Source of the DNA: Bacillus sp. RO2 | Lineage (GTDB): Bacteria > Bacillota > Bacilli > Bacillales > Bacillaceae_I | Assembly (NCBI RefSeq): GCF_012911845.1 | Contig: NZ_JAAXCU010000036.1 | Coordinates: forward strand, 1 to 64,000 | DNA length: 64,000 nt | Direction of reading: 5' to 3' | Shown: positions 20,777-29,361 of the stretch, one piece after another | Layout: each line of letters begins with the position of its first letter | How positions within the stretch are numbered: the first letter of the stretch is position 1 | Translations under genes and position numbers: made by a program | Notes under the pieces: model-generated | What the model was told of the DNA's origin: nothing | What the model saw: only the letters and a program-made list of their open reading frames with translations | Databases searched by the model: none

Positions 20777-21634
20777 TTATTGTAAAATTCTCTTTTTTCG
20801 AAACTCCCATTTCTCCAGTGCTTTTTGAAGAGAAGAGTAGATAGTGATATGGGAGAAATCAAGTCCCAGATGGATGGCTGTTTGTGCTACTTCTGGACGG
20901 ACGCCTGTAATAATGCTTTTTACTCCAATGAGCTCTAAAGCGGTTACAACAATAAATAACTGATTAGCTACCATCGTATCCACAATAGGTACACCAGATA
21001 AATCGATGACAAGACACTCGACATTCTTTTCCTGACACTGTTTAAGGCTTGTCTCTGTAATAACTTTCGCTCTATGTGTATCAATGCTTCCTATCAATGG
21101 AAGAACACTGATTTCATTCGTCAATTTTATAATTGGCGAACTTAACTCTGATATCATTTCTTGTTGTGCCAAGAGTGTCGCTCGGTGATAAGCTGTATAG
21201 GTTGCAACGAATTCTTCGATAACATTGTCAAACGCATAATGGAAAAGATTAGACCAGGTTAACAGCTTCTCAGGAGTAATCGAGTTGGTAGGTTCTGAAG
21301 CAAATTCATTAATCTTATTCCAGTAAATTTGACGGAAAACTTTAAACTGAGGAATGATTTCATTTAATTCCGTATGGGTGGAAACTCTATCTTTCGCAAC
21401 ATCAGAAGCCCATTGTTTAATAGCATCATAGTTTGAGTCTTTATCAGGATTGATAAAAATATGGGCAATTGTTGTAATGAACTTCTGGTTTTGCACACGC
21501 AACTTCTCACAAATGGTAGGAGCAGAACTCGAATAAATACTACCTTCTTTCGCTTTTTTAGACTGGAACCAAGCGTTAGTTAAGGAATCCGTATTATTTA
21601 CAATAAAATCATGCAATGCCACGTTCTTTTCCAT
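20777..21634 (-). CDS. RsbR-family stressosome co-antagonist
   Basis: The N-terminal 155 residues form a globin-like helical sensor domain and the C-terminus a STAS domain. The two phosphorylatable threonines of RsbRA (Thr171 and Thr205) are conserved here as Thr186 in GSIDT and Thr220 in VDT, the same 34 residues apart. Such proteins form the stressosome with RsbS and are phosphorylated by RsbT, releasing RsbT toward SigB. No rsbS, rsbT or sigB is nearby, so this is a stand-alone paralogue. A second paralogue is at 53139-53984. Confidence 0.9.
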   Translation of the reverse strand: MEKNVALHDFIVNNTDSLTNAWFQSKKAKEGSIYSSSAPTICEKLRVQNQKFITTIAHIFINPDKDSNYDAIKQWASDVAKDRVSTHTELNEIIPQFKVFRQIYWNKINEFASEPTNSITPEKLLTWSNLFHYAFDNVIEEFVATYTAYHRATLLAQQEMISELSSPIIKLTNEISVLPLIGSIDTHRAKVITETSLKQCQEKNVECLVIDLSGVPIVDTMVANQLFIVVTALELIGVKSIITGVRPEVAQTAIHLGLDFSHITIYSSLQKALEKWEFRKKRILQ

Positions 21635-21722
21635 AAAAAGCCCCTTAATTAATTTATTTTAGTATATTATAACGGTTTCAGACAGGAAGAGCACTATTCT
21701 CTGAACGTTTCAAAAAATATTA

Positions 21723-22601
21723 TTAATCTTCAACTACTTCTTTCATTTTCCTAGCTATCAACGCCCAAGCCTCTTCGGCTCTTTCTTTTGGGCCTAAGTG
21801 GGTAAACGCATGGAAACAGTCTTTATAAAGCTCATATTGAACGTCTACCCCTGCTGCTTTTAATTTCTCAGCATAACATTCGGCCTCTGGTTTAAATGCG
21901 TCATACTCTGCAATCAGAATAAGTGCAGGAGCTAAGCGGTCGGTAACTTTAGCTAGAACAGGGGATGCAAGTGGATGGCGGGCGTGTTCTTTTTCAGCTA
22001 AATAACACATATTGATAAAATTTGCTGCTTGAGGGTATTGCGAACGCCACCGATCTGGTTCTGGTTTATCTGCATGAGGAGTGACAAAATCAAGCATAGG
22101 GCAAGATAGCACTTGTAGAAGTGGCTGATTGTCCCCTTTCTCTTCTAGGTATAGGCATAGCGCAGCTGCGATATTTGCACCTGAACTTTGGCCGCCAACC
22201 ATCAGTTTTCCCATATCAATATTTAACTCTTCCGCCCTGCTTTTCAACCATTTAATGATGTCATAGGCCTGTTCAATCGGTTTAGGAAAACGATGTTCCG
22301 GTGCTTTCACATAATCAATATTAAGAACAACACATTCTGCCTGATTACAAAGGAAGCGACAATAAGGATCATCCATTTCCTTATTGTTCATTATAAACGC
22401 TCCACCATGGAAATTAATGTAGACAGGGAGCTTCTCCTGATTAGCTTTCAAGGGATAATATAAAGAAGTAGGAGTATGTTGAACAGATGTTTCAATTAAC
22501 ACATCTTTTTTCATTTTTACATTTTGGTGAGGAATCATTGGTGTTTTCAATGCTTTATTAGGTAAGACCCGTAGTAATTTTGCAACAACAGAAGTGAACA
22601 T
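21723..22601 (-). CDS. Alpha/beta hydrolase, HSL-like esterase
   Basis: This 292-residue hydrolase belongs to the hormone-sensitive-lipase family. FHGGAF forms the oxyanion hole, GGQSSGAN is the nucleophile elbow (Ser near residue 140), EYDAF holds the Asp and CFHAF the His. There is no signal peptide. It would act on short acyl esters, but the substrate is unknown. It sits 40 bp downstream of the sigma-factor gene on the same strand and may be co-transcribed with it. Confidence 0.87.
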   Translation of the reverse strand: MFTSVVAKLLRVLPNKALKTPMIPHQNVKMKKDVLIETSVQHTPTSLYYPLKANQEKLPVYINFHGGAFIMNNKEMDDPYCRFLCNQAECVVLNIDYVKAPEHRFPKPIEQAYDIIKWLKSRAEELNIDMGKLMVGGQSSGANIAAALCLYLEEKGDNQPLLQVLSCPMLDFVTPHADKPEPDRWRSQYPQAANFINMCYLAEKEHARHPLASPVLAKVTDRLAPALILIAEYDAFKPEAECYAEKLKAAGVDVQYELYKDCFHAFTHLGPKERAEEAWALIARKMKEVVED

Positions 22602-22640
22602 CAGATTAACCTCACTTTCTTAACCAATAAATATAGGTAT

Positions 22641-23291
22641 TTAAGATACAATTTCTAAAATATTTCCATCTGGATCTATGACATGGAATACAGAATGCAG
22701 AGAACTTCTTTTCACCTGAAAGTTTTGCGTTTCTAACAGTCGATAATAATAGAATATCTCTAAAGGATTACCATTTCGAATTGATTTAGAGAGCAACATA
22801 ATAATTTGATGATTAGGAATTAGAATTCCCGTTTCGATATTAGTTGTATTTGTAAATTTTAATTTCTTTCTCGAACGATGAAGTGCTGTTTTAATAGACT
22901 CATCACTCACTCTTAACATGGATGCTATTTCTTTTGAAGTGTATCCGAATACATCCTTTAATATGATTAGCATAGACTGCTTCAATGGTAAACTGGTAAA
23001 TAATATTTCAATTAGACCGTAGTATTCTATAAAATCGTACTCTTCTCCCAATAAGTCTTCATTAAATTGAATACTTTCTCTATACTTCCTTTTTTCATCC
23101 ATATACATATTTTTTGCAACCGTACATAAAAAAGAAAATGTAAGTACTCTACTCGGTTCGGACTGTTTAATTTTATATACTTTTAACAAGGTTTCTTGGA
23201 CTAAATCCTCAGCTGTCCAAGGTGAACCTGACAATTTTAAGCAATATTTATAAAGTTTGTTAATCTCATACTCTATATCTTCTAGAAACAT
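22641..23291 (-). CDS. Sigma-70 family (ECF-like) sigma factor with an unusual C-terminal tail
   Basis: Residues 1-60 contain a sigma-2 region (GSPWTAEDLVQETLLKVYK and VAKNMYMDEKRKY), and about 85-140 a sigma-4 region with the helix-turn-helix FGYTSKEIASMLRVSDESIK. About 70 more residues follow, ending FHVIDPDGNILEIVS. Such a DPDGN-hydrophobic strand is typical of the VOC/glyoxalase fold, and LEIFYYYRLLETQNFQV resembles its helix. No anti-sigma gene is adjacent. The divergent neighbour is a VOC protein behind an ECF-type promoter. The sigma call is firm; the tail's identity is inference. Confidence 0.85.
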   Translation of the reverse strand: MFLEDIEYEINKLYKYCLKLSGSPWTAEDLVQETLLKVYKIKQSEPSRVLTFSFLCTVAKNMYMDEKRKYRESIQFNEDLLGEEYDFIEYYGLIEILFTSLPLKQSMLIILKDVFGYTSKEIASMLRVSDESIKTALHRSRKKLKFTNTTNIETGILIPNHQIIMLLSKSIRNGNPLEIFYYYRLLETQNFQVKRSSLHSVFHVIDPDGNILEIVS

Positions 23292-23324
23292 GTTTTAACA
23301 CCTTTTCATTTATTTTTATTGATC

Positions 23325-23355
23325 GTGTAACTTTTACACTATAATTAACGTTAAT
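23325..23355 (+). promoter_or_regulatory. ECF-type promoter and palindromes between the sigma factor and VOC gene
   Basis: TGTAAC (23326-23331), a 17-bp spacer and CGTTAA (23349-23354) form an ECF-type promoter pointing at the VOC gene. Two palindromes overlap it: GTGTAA-CTT-TTACAC (23325-23339) and the perfect ATTAACGTTAAT (23344-23355). Control by the divergent sigma factor is inferred. Confidence 0.6.
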
Positions 23356-23386
23356 AGTAAGAAATTTTATTTGGAGGAGGAAGGTT

Positions 23387-23812
23387 ATGTTTAGAGTTGG
23401 TAGTATTTTCATTCCAGTTACAGACATGGAAAAATCAACAGAATGGTATGAAAAGTTTCTTGGTGCAAAAATGATTGATAGTTGGGGAGATGGTGTTGGC
23501 TTTTATTTATCAACTGGACCAACACAATTAGCCTTGGTAAAGGTGGAATCCCCTCAGCCTACTGAGTTCAGAACCCATGGTGATCAAAAAAATGGATATT
23601 TTAATTTTGTTGTTGATGATATTGAGAAAACCCATCAACATTTTAAAACCAATGGTATCGTTACCTCTGAGATAGATGATTTTGGCGGAATGAAGTTTTT
23701 TGATTTCTTTGACCTAGATGGTAACCCATTTAGTGTAGTTAATGAAGTCGTCGGCTCCCCCTACCATTCAGATAATGTTAGAAAGATGCAGGAACGAGAC
23801 ATAAAAAATTAA
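23387..23812 (+). CDS. VOC (glyoxalase/bleomycin resistance/dioxygenase) family protein
   Basis: A single 141-residue VOC protein with two beta-alpha-beta-beta-beta modules: IPVTDMEKSTEWYEKFLGAK in the first, and FVVDDIEKTHQHFKTNGI and FDLDGNPFSVV in the second. It could be a lyase, a dioxygenase-like enzyme or a small-molecule binder; the sequence does not decide. GGAGGAGGAAGG precedes the ATG, a very strong site. It is transcribed divergently from the sigma factor and is followed by a terminator. Confidence 0.88.
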   Translation: MFRVGSIFIPVTDMEKSTEWYEKFLGAKMIDSWGDGVGFYLSTGPTQLALVKVESPQPTEFRTHGDQKNGYFNFVVDDIEKTHQHFKTNGIVTSEIDDFGGMKFFDFFDLDGNPFSVVNEVVGSPYHSDNVRKMQERDIKN

Positions 23813-23823
23813 TAAATAGTGAA

Positions 23824-23860
23824 AAAGAATTACCAATCATTAGGATAGGTAATTCTTTTT
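23824..23860 (+). terminator. Terminator of the VOC gene
   Basis: GAATTACC and GGTAATTC form a stem followed by TTTTT, 15 bases after the stop codon. Confidence 0.85.
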
Positions 23861-23962
23861 GATTTACTGTCTTTTCTTGGCCAAGTAACTTCTGTATCAT
23901 TTCAAGGTGAGCCTGTCCCTTAATTGAAATGAACGCATGCACTTCTGAAAGAACTTGCGTAA

Positions 23963-24622
23963 CTACTTATTAATTCGTTTGTTAACTTCAATCGTTATGA
24001 ACTCTGGCAAATAATTAGGAGTACACCCTTTTGATACCATTTCATCTTTGAAAAGACCCGTTTTCTCACCAATTTTCATACAACGTGCTCGATATTTTTC
24101 ATCATAGACACCTATCCAGCCTGCGGTAAAATTCATGGCCCATTGAACTTCGGGTTCTTCCAGAGTAATTGTAGCTTCAATTGCAGATAGTAAGTCTGCC
24201 GTATTATCTGGCGGTGTTTGTCCTGTCCATCTTAATCTCGCTTGGAAATACCAGAAAGCTCGCCTTTGAAGAGCAGAAGGACTATTTTGCCATGATTCCA
24301 TCAATGCAATGTTCTTCTTGTCTTTGGTGAGCTGATTAGCCATTAACCAATCCATTAAGTTAATTCTCTCATCAAATGAGTGAGTCTGCATATCCTTATC
24401 AAGCTCATTTAAAACATCTTGTGATAGAAGTTTTTTATCCATAATTAAGATTGACAATAGCCTTGGCAAAAACTCTCCGGTTGACCAAACTTCCATAGCT
24501 AATTCGTGATCTTTTTTTATTTCCTTTGCGATTTTTCGTAAGTCGCCTAGCTTAGTTTTACTATTAATCTGAGATCGAATGTTTTCTGCTTTTGATGAGT
24601 GTTTTTTTTCTGTGCTACTCAT
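23963..24622 (-). CDS. DNA alkylation repair protein (AlkD-like HEAT-repeat)
   Basis: The 219-residue helical protein matches the DNA alkylation repair (AlkD/AlkC) group. Its repeats are visible in HELAMEVWSTGEFLPRLLSI, INLMDWLMANQLTK and QRRAFWYFQARLRW. Such enzymes remove alkylated bases without base flipping. I start at the ATG at 24622, nine bases after AAGGAG; an upstream TTG directly abuts that site. It is monocistronic, and no ada or alkA neighbour is present. Confidence 0.85.
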   Translation of the reverse strand: MSSTEKKHSSKAENIRSQINSKTKLGDLRKIAKEIKKDHELAMEVWSTGEFLPRLLSILIMDKKLLSQDVLNELDKDMQTHSFDERINLMDWLMANQLTKDKKNIALMESWQNSPSALQRRAFWYFQARLRWTGQTPPDNTADLLSAIEATITLEEPEVQWAMNFTAGWIGVYDEKYRARCMKIGEKTGLFKDEMVSKGCTPNYLPEFITIEVNKRINK

Positions 24623-24812
24623 TTTACACAACTCCTTATTAAAGCACTAATACCTAAAAATTCTTTATTAGTTTTAATGCATACAATTGTACCATAACAA
24701 TTAGGAGTGATTCACTTTGCCGTTACTTGTGATACGGTTCCCAGCTACTAGTGCTAAATTACAACTTCACAATTGCCCGTTTGAAAAATACTGTTGTCAT
24801 CCTCTCTCCATC

Positions 24813-24844
24813 AAAAAAACAGGCCTTCCAATAAAAGAAAGGCC
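24813..24844 (-). terminator. Terminator of the acyl-CoA cluster
   Basis: GGCCTTTC and GGAAGGCC form a stem followed by TGTTTTTTT on the minus strand, 21 bases after the last ligase gene. Confidence 0.88.
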
Positions 24845-24865
24845 CATTCTCCCCTTAGAAAACTC

Positions 24866-26488
24866 CTATTCCACCGTACTCTTCATCTCTTTCTCCACAA
24901 TGTCCCTTAGTGCCCTTTTTAGGAATTTCCCTACCGATGTCTTCGGTATTTCTTCCATAAAAATTACTTCATCTGGCAGCCACCATTTGGCGAACTGAGG
25001 GGAAATGAAATCAATGATCTCTTGCTTGTTTACTTTACCAACATAGGCATCTTTCAGAACGACGCACGCGACTGGTCTTTCCTGCCACTCGTCATGTGGA
25101 ATGGCGACGACGCTTGCTTCGAATACCGCCTCATGGGCCATGATGGCGTTTTCCAGGTCGACAGAGGAGATCCATTCGCCACCGCTTTTTATTAAGTCTT
25201 TTGTACGGTCGACGATTTTGACAACTCCTTCTTCATCTACTGTAACCACATCACCTGTGTGAAGCCAACCATCGATAAAGGCATCTGCCGAACGCTCGTC
25301 TTTATAGTACTCGTCTGCAATCCATGGACCGCGGAGGCATAGTTCTCCCATTTCCACGCCGTTCCATTCAACTTCCCCTTCTGCACCGACAATTTTCATC
25401 TCAAGGCCTGGTACCAACAACCCTTGCATGGAGCGGATATCCAGCATTTTTTCTTCATCTAGATCTGTTTGATGACTTTTTAACCTGGAAACTGTGGCAA
25501 GTGGCGTCGTTTCTGTCATGCCATAAGCATGTAAGAAAGGTATTCCGTATTTTGTTTCAAAGGCCTTGATCATCCCGCGAGGTGCGGCGGATCCGCCACA
25601 CAATATTGCCCGCAAGCTTGAGGTGTCATATGATCCCTTTTCCAATTCATTCAACAAACCAAGCCAAATGGTCGGAACCCCGGCAGTCAAGGTAATGTTC
25701 TCGCTTTCAATCAACTCTGCCAAAAGTTGCGGTGTGAACTGTGGTCCAGGAAGCACTTGTGTCGTTCCAAACCAAGTGGCGGCAAACGGTAATCCCCACG
25801 CATTTGCATGGAACATCGGCACAACAGGCATGCATGTATCATATTCTGATAGCCCTGCCGTATCCGCTAATCCAAGTGCATAGCTATGAAGCACCAATGA
25901 ACGATGGGAGTACACGACACCTTTCGGATTACCGGTGGTGGCGGAAGTGTAACAAATTCCAGCCGCGTCGTTTTCATCGATATCTTTAACAAAGGAGAAG
26001 TTCGGGTCCCCTTCTTCGAGTAAATCTTCATAAGAGAAAACAGGATGTAAGGAAGTTGCTGGGAGTTCTTCTTTATCTGTCATGATGATGAATGCTTTTA
26101 CTGTTCCCAATTGATCCTTAACCCGTTCCACTAACGGAAGCAAATCTTCATCCACAAAAAGCACCACATCGTCTGCATGATTAACAATATAAGATACATG
26201 CTCTTGAGCCAGCCTAATATTAATCGTATGAAGCACTGCCCCCATTCCTGGAATTCCAAAGTAGGTTTCTAAATGGCGGTGATGATTCCAAGCAAAAGTT
26301 CCGACTCTATCGCCTTTTTGCACCCCAAGCTTTTCTAGCGCACTGGATAATCGGCGCGTCCGTTCCCCAATTTTCCTGTAGGACAAACGCTGCACTCCAG
26401 ATAGAGTTCTTGACACAACCTCTTTATTCGGGAAAAATCTTTCCGCTCTTTCCAGCATGGAACTGACGGTCATTGGTACATTCATCAT
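24866..26488 (-). CDS. Acyl-CoA synthetase (medium/long-chain, AlkK-like)
   Basis: This is an ANL-superfamily ligase that activates a carboxylic acid with ATP and CoA. P-loop A3 is YTSATTGNPKGV, A5 is YGMTETTP, A8 is DGWLHTGDV followed by IVDRTKDLIKSGGEWIS, and the A10 Lys is in KTSVGKFLKRALRD. At 540 residues it is the longest of the three ligases here. It is the last gene of the cluster and begins 40 bp after the CoA-transferase. The acid substrate cannot be read from the sequence. Confidence 0.92.
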   Translation of the reverse strand: MMNVPMTVSSMLERAERFFPNKEVVSRTLSGVQRLSYRKIGERTRRLSSALEKLGVQKGDRVGTFAWNHHRHLETYFGIPGMGAVLHTINIRLAQEHVSYIVNHADDVVLFVDEDLLPLVERVKDQLGTVKAFIIMTDKEELPATSLHPVFSYEDLLEEGDPNFSFVKDIDENDAAGICYTSATTGNPKGVVYSHRSLVLHSYALGLADTAGLSEYDTCMPVVPMFHANAWGLPFAATWFGTTQVLPGPQFTPQLLAELIESENITLTAGVPTIWLGLLNELEKGSYDTSSLRAILCGGSAAPRGMIKAFETKYGIPFLHAYGMTETTPLATVSRLKSHQTDLDEEKMLDIRSMQGLLVPGLEMKIVGAEGEVEWNGVEMGELCLRGPWIADEYYKDERSADAFIDGWLHTGDVVTVDEEGVVKIVDRTKDLIKSGGEWISSVDLENAIMAHEAVFEASVVAIPHDEWQERPVACVVLKDAYVGKVNKQEIIDFISPQFAKWWLPDEVIFMEEIPKTSVGKFLKRALRDIVEKEMKSTVE

Positions 26489-26527
26489 CTAACATTACCC
26501 CTTTCAATTAAATGAATTTAGCTTATA

Positions 26528-27625
26528 TTAAAGCTTGTCCAGCAATCTCACAGTATGTTCCCCAACAGATGGTGCAGGCTTAACCTCTTTGTAACTTCCA
26601 CTATGCATAGCAACCTTTACATTTCCTATTTCATCATGAAAAATACTATTCTTCTCTTTAAAATATGGATAACTTGAAAGTTCCCCTACTTCCAACACCG
26701 GTGTTAAGCAGCAATCGACCTGTTGGCTAAACGTTGTCCACTCTTCAAAAGTGCGACTAGCAAACAACTCTTCCATCCCTTGTGCAATAGGATTGGTGTT
26801 TCTTCTGAAAGAAAAATGTGCTCCAAGCCATTCCTCCCGGTCTACCGCTTCGCAGAAATTCTGCCAGAATTTATATTCTAGTGCGCCGAGAGCCATATAT
26901 CGCCCGTTCTTCGTTTCATAAATTCCATAGCTGATGAGTTCCCCGTTCAGTAGCGTGATGCCTTGCTCCTCTCCTACCTCCTGATGAATGGACAAGTGGG
27001 TCCCCATCAAGGAAGTGGCAACATCTGTCAGACTGATAGAGTGGTAGCCTCCTAGACTTGAACGCTCCTTTTTCAATAATAGTGCTAGCACCATTTCACA
27101 AGCCGCCATACTGCCAAAATAGTCGGCTATGGTAATGGAAGGGTGAATGGTACGTCCAGATCTATCCTTTAATTGAGCAAGCAAACCGCTTAGTGCCATA
27201 TAGTTAATATCATGGCTTCCAAACTTGCTCCAATCACCATTGTTCCCGTAACCTGTAATAGAACAATAGACGATGTCGGGCTTTCGCATTTTAACAGTTT
27301 CATAGTCTAGTCCAAACCGAGACATAACACCAGGCCTGAAACTTTCAATAATGACATCGCAGCCTTCGACCAAACTCAAGATTCTTTCCCTGTCATGCTC
27401 TTTTTTCAAATTGACTGACACACTCATTTTCCCACGATTATTAGCGAGATAAACCACACCAGTTCCTTCATGCTTTATTCCAGTGTGACGGGCGGGATCT
27501 CCTGCTAATGGTTCCACTTTAATGACCTCTGCTCCGAGATTCGCTAGCCGTTGCGTGGCATACGGCCCTGGTAGATAGTTGGTAAAATCTAATATTCTAA
27601 TGCCTTCCAGCAATTTTTCTATCAT
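26528..27625 (-). CDS. CoA-transferase family III (CaiB/BaiF)
   Basis: This moves CoA between acyl groups. The N-terminal EGIRILDFTNYLPGPYATQRLANLGAEVIKVE is the family signature, with GDPAR about 20 residues later and the catalytic Asp expected in SHDINYMALSG. At 365 residues it is slightly shorter than the common 390-400. The start overlaps the upstream ligase stop by four bases, so the two are translationally coupled. With three ligases in one cluster, a transferase suggests that one acid is activated by exchange with another acyl-CoA. Confidence 0.92.
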   Translation of the reverse strand: MIEKLLEGIRILDFTNYLPGPYATQRLANLGAEVIKVEPLAGDPARHTGIKHEGTGVVYLANNRGKMSVSVNLKKEHDRERILSLVEGCDVIIESFRPGVMSRFGLDYETVKMRKPDIVYCSITGYGNNGDWSKFGSHDINYMALSGLLAQLKDRSGRTIHPSITIADYFGSMAACEMVLALLLKKERSSLGGYHSISLTDVATSLMGTHLSIHQEVGEEQGITLLNGELISYGIYETKNGRYMALGALEYKFWQNFCEAVDREEWLGAHFSFRRNTNPIAQGMEELFASRTFEEWTTFSQQVDCCLTPVLEVGELSSYPYFKEKNSIFHDEIGNVKVAMHSGSYKEVKPAPSVGEHTVRLLDKL

Positions 27626-29196
27626 CGGGATGGTGCTTCCCCTGTCGCAATCTCTTCCATCTGCTTTCTCAAGACAAACTTTTGAATTTTCCCGCTCGCA
27701 TTTCGAGGCAGAGCATCCACAAACATATATTTGCGTGGGCGTTTATAACGAGCAAGCTCGGAACTGTTTAAACAGAAAGCATCTAGTTCTTCCTCTGTCA
27801 CGGCATCATTCTTTTTCACCACAAACGCAGTCACCGTCTCTCCCCAACGGTCATCTGGCAGGCCGACAATGGCTACATCCAGAACTGCAGGGTGCTCATA
27901 AAGGACATCCTCGACTTCCCGTGGATAAATGTTCTCCCCGCCGCTGATAATCATGTCATCGACCCGGTCTTTTACATATAAAAAGCCTTCCTCATCCAAA
28001 TAACCAATGTCGCCCGAATGATACCACCCTTTAAACATGGCAGCTGCTGTTGCTTCTTCCCTGTTAAAATATGCACTCATGATGCATGGGCCTTTTACAA
28101 GGATTTCTCCTGCCTCTCCTGCTGGCAACCTATCATCCGGGTCACTTGGTCCATCTTCGTTCGGGCGCACAATTCGAATTTCATGATTCAAGCATGCCTG
28201 TCCAGCGGAACCAGCTTTCCTGAGCTGATCTTTTTCAGATAGGAAAGTGATCGCTGGTCCCATTTCGGTCATGCCATATGCTTGGACAAGGGAAATTCCC
28301 AATAAGTCGTGACACGCCCTGACAAGTGCCGGTGCCATTGGAGCTGCCCCGTATAACCCAAGATTCAGGCTGCTCAAATCATACTCATTGAAATTTTCTT
28401 GCAGCAGCATATTCCACATGGTTGGGGCGGCAAAAAACTTTGTCACCTTTTCCTCCTGGATCAGCTGGAGCACCTTTTTCGGTTCGAAATGATGAAGGAT
28501 GACATTTTTCCCACCTACATGAATCCTTGGAATAACAGCACAGTGCAGTTCCGCGCAATGGAACATTGGGGCGGTCACCAATCCAATATCCTCCGCTTCC
28601 AGCTTGGTGGCGGAAATGACAATTAAGCTCTGTTCTGCCATGTCCCTATGACGATGAACGACTCCTTTTGGTCTTCCTGTTGTTCCGCTCGTGTACATGA
28701 TGGCATATGTGTCGTTTTCCAGGACGTTGATAAAAACTTCATCAGTGGAAGAAGACTTTAATTTTTCGTGATAAGCGGAGGAATAGTTGGTTTCTTCCCC
28801 ATCTATAACCCAGAACCCTGTTTCTTCAAAGCGGGCCGCAATAGAAGCAATTACAGGCTCCAATGCTTTTTCATACATTACGACTTTCGGCTTTGCGTCG
28901 TTTAGAATGATTGCCACTTCTTCTGGTTGTAAGCGAAAATTGATAGGATTGAAGACTGCTCCAATTTTCGCACATGCAAGCATGGTTGTTGCCAGTTCCT
29001 CTGTGTTAAAAAGGAGCGTGGAGACCCGGTCCCCTTTTTTTACTCCTTCTTCCAGAAGTGCATTGGCTAATCTGTTCACTTCCATATTCCATTCTTCGTA
29101 GGTATAACGTACATTTTTCTTCACATCATAAAGCGCTTCTTTATCCGGAAACTTTTGTACTGTAAGATCAAAGATTTTTGCAATCGTTATCGACAT
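27622..29196 (-). CDS. Fatty-acid/carboxylic acid CoA ligase
   Basis: An ANL-superfamily acyl-CoA ligase of 524 residues. The P-loop is YTSGTTGRPKGV, then YGMTEMGP, GWYHSGDIGYLDEEGFLYVKD and the hinge DRVDDMIISGGENIYP, with the terminal catalytic Lys in NASGKIQKF. GGAGGATGAAAG precedes the ATG. A 165-bp gap separates it from the thiolase upstream. That gap has two short inverted TTGAAGG elements but no sigma-54 site that I can see. Confidence 0.92.
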   Translation of the reverse strand: MSITIAKIFDLTVQKFPDKEALYDVKKNVRYTYEEWNMEVNRLANALLEEGVKKGDRVSTLLFNTEELATTMLACAKIGAVFNPINFRLQPEEVAIILNDAKPKVVMYEKALEPVIASIAARFEETGFWVIDGEETNYSSAYHEKLKSSSTDEVFINVLENDTYAIMYTSGTTGRPKGVVHRHRDMAEQSLIVISATKLEAEDIGLVTAPMFHCAELHCAVIPRIHVGGKNVILHHFEPKKVLQLIQEEKVTKFFAAPTMWNMLLQENFNEYDLSSLNLGLYGAAPMAPALVRACHDLLGISLVQAYGMTEMGPAITFLSEKDQLRKAGSAGQACLNHEIRIVRPNEDGPSDPDDRLPAGEAGEILVKGPCIMSAYFNREEATAAAMFKGWYHSGDIGYLDEEGFLYVKDRVDDMIISGGENIYPREVEDVLYEHPAVLDVAIVGLPDDRWGETVTAFVVKKNDAVTEEELDAFCLNSSELARYKRPRKYMFVDALPRNASGKIQKFVLRKQMEEIATGEAPSR

Positions 29197-29361
29197 CTTT
29201 CATCCTCCTACTTTTCATGAGTTGGTTTGTCATTTCGTAATCACCATCAAAGGTGCCTAAGGTTAATACTTTTATTAGACAGGTTCACTGTTTCAGGACC
29301 AGCTATGGATTTTTAGAGACCTTCAATTTAGTTTCTTTTTTTATTGAAGGGCTTTGGGCGT

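Noticed and set aside
29200-29361. Third sigma-54 promoter in the thiolase-ligase gap
   Set aside because: AGGCACCTTTGATGG has a GGCAC-like half but no TTGC at the -12 position.
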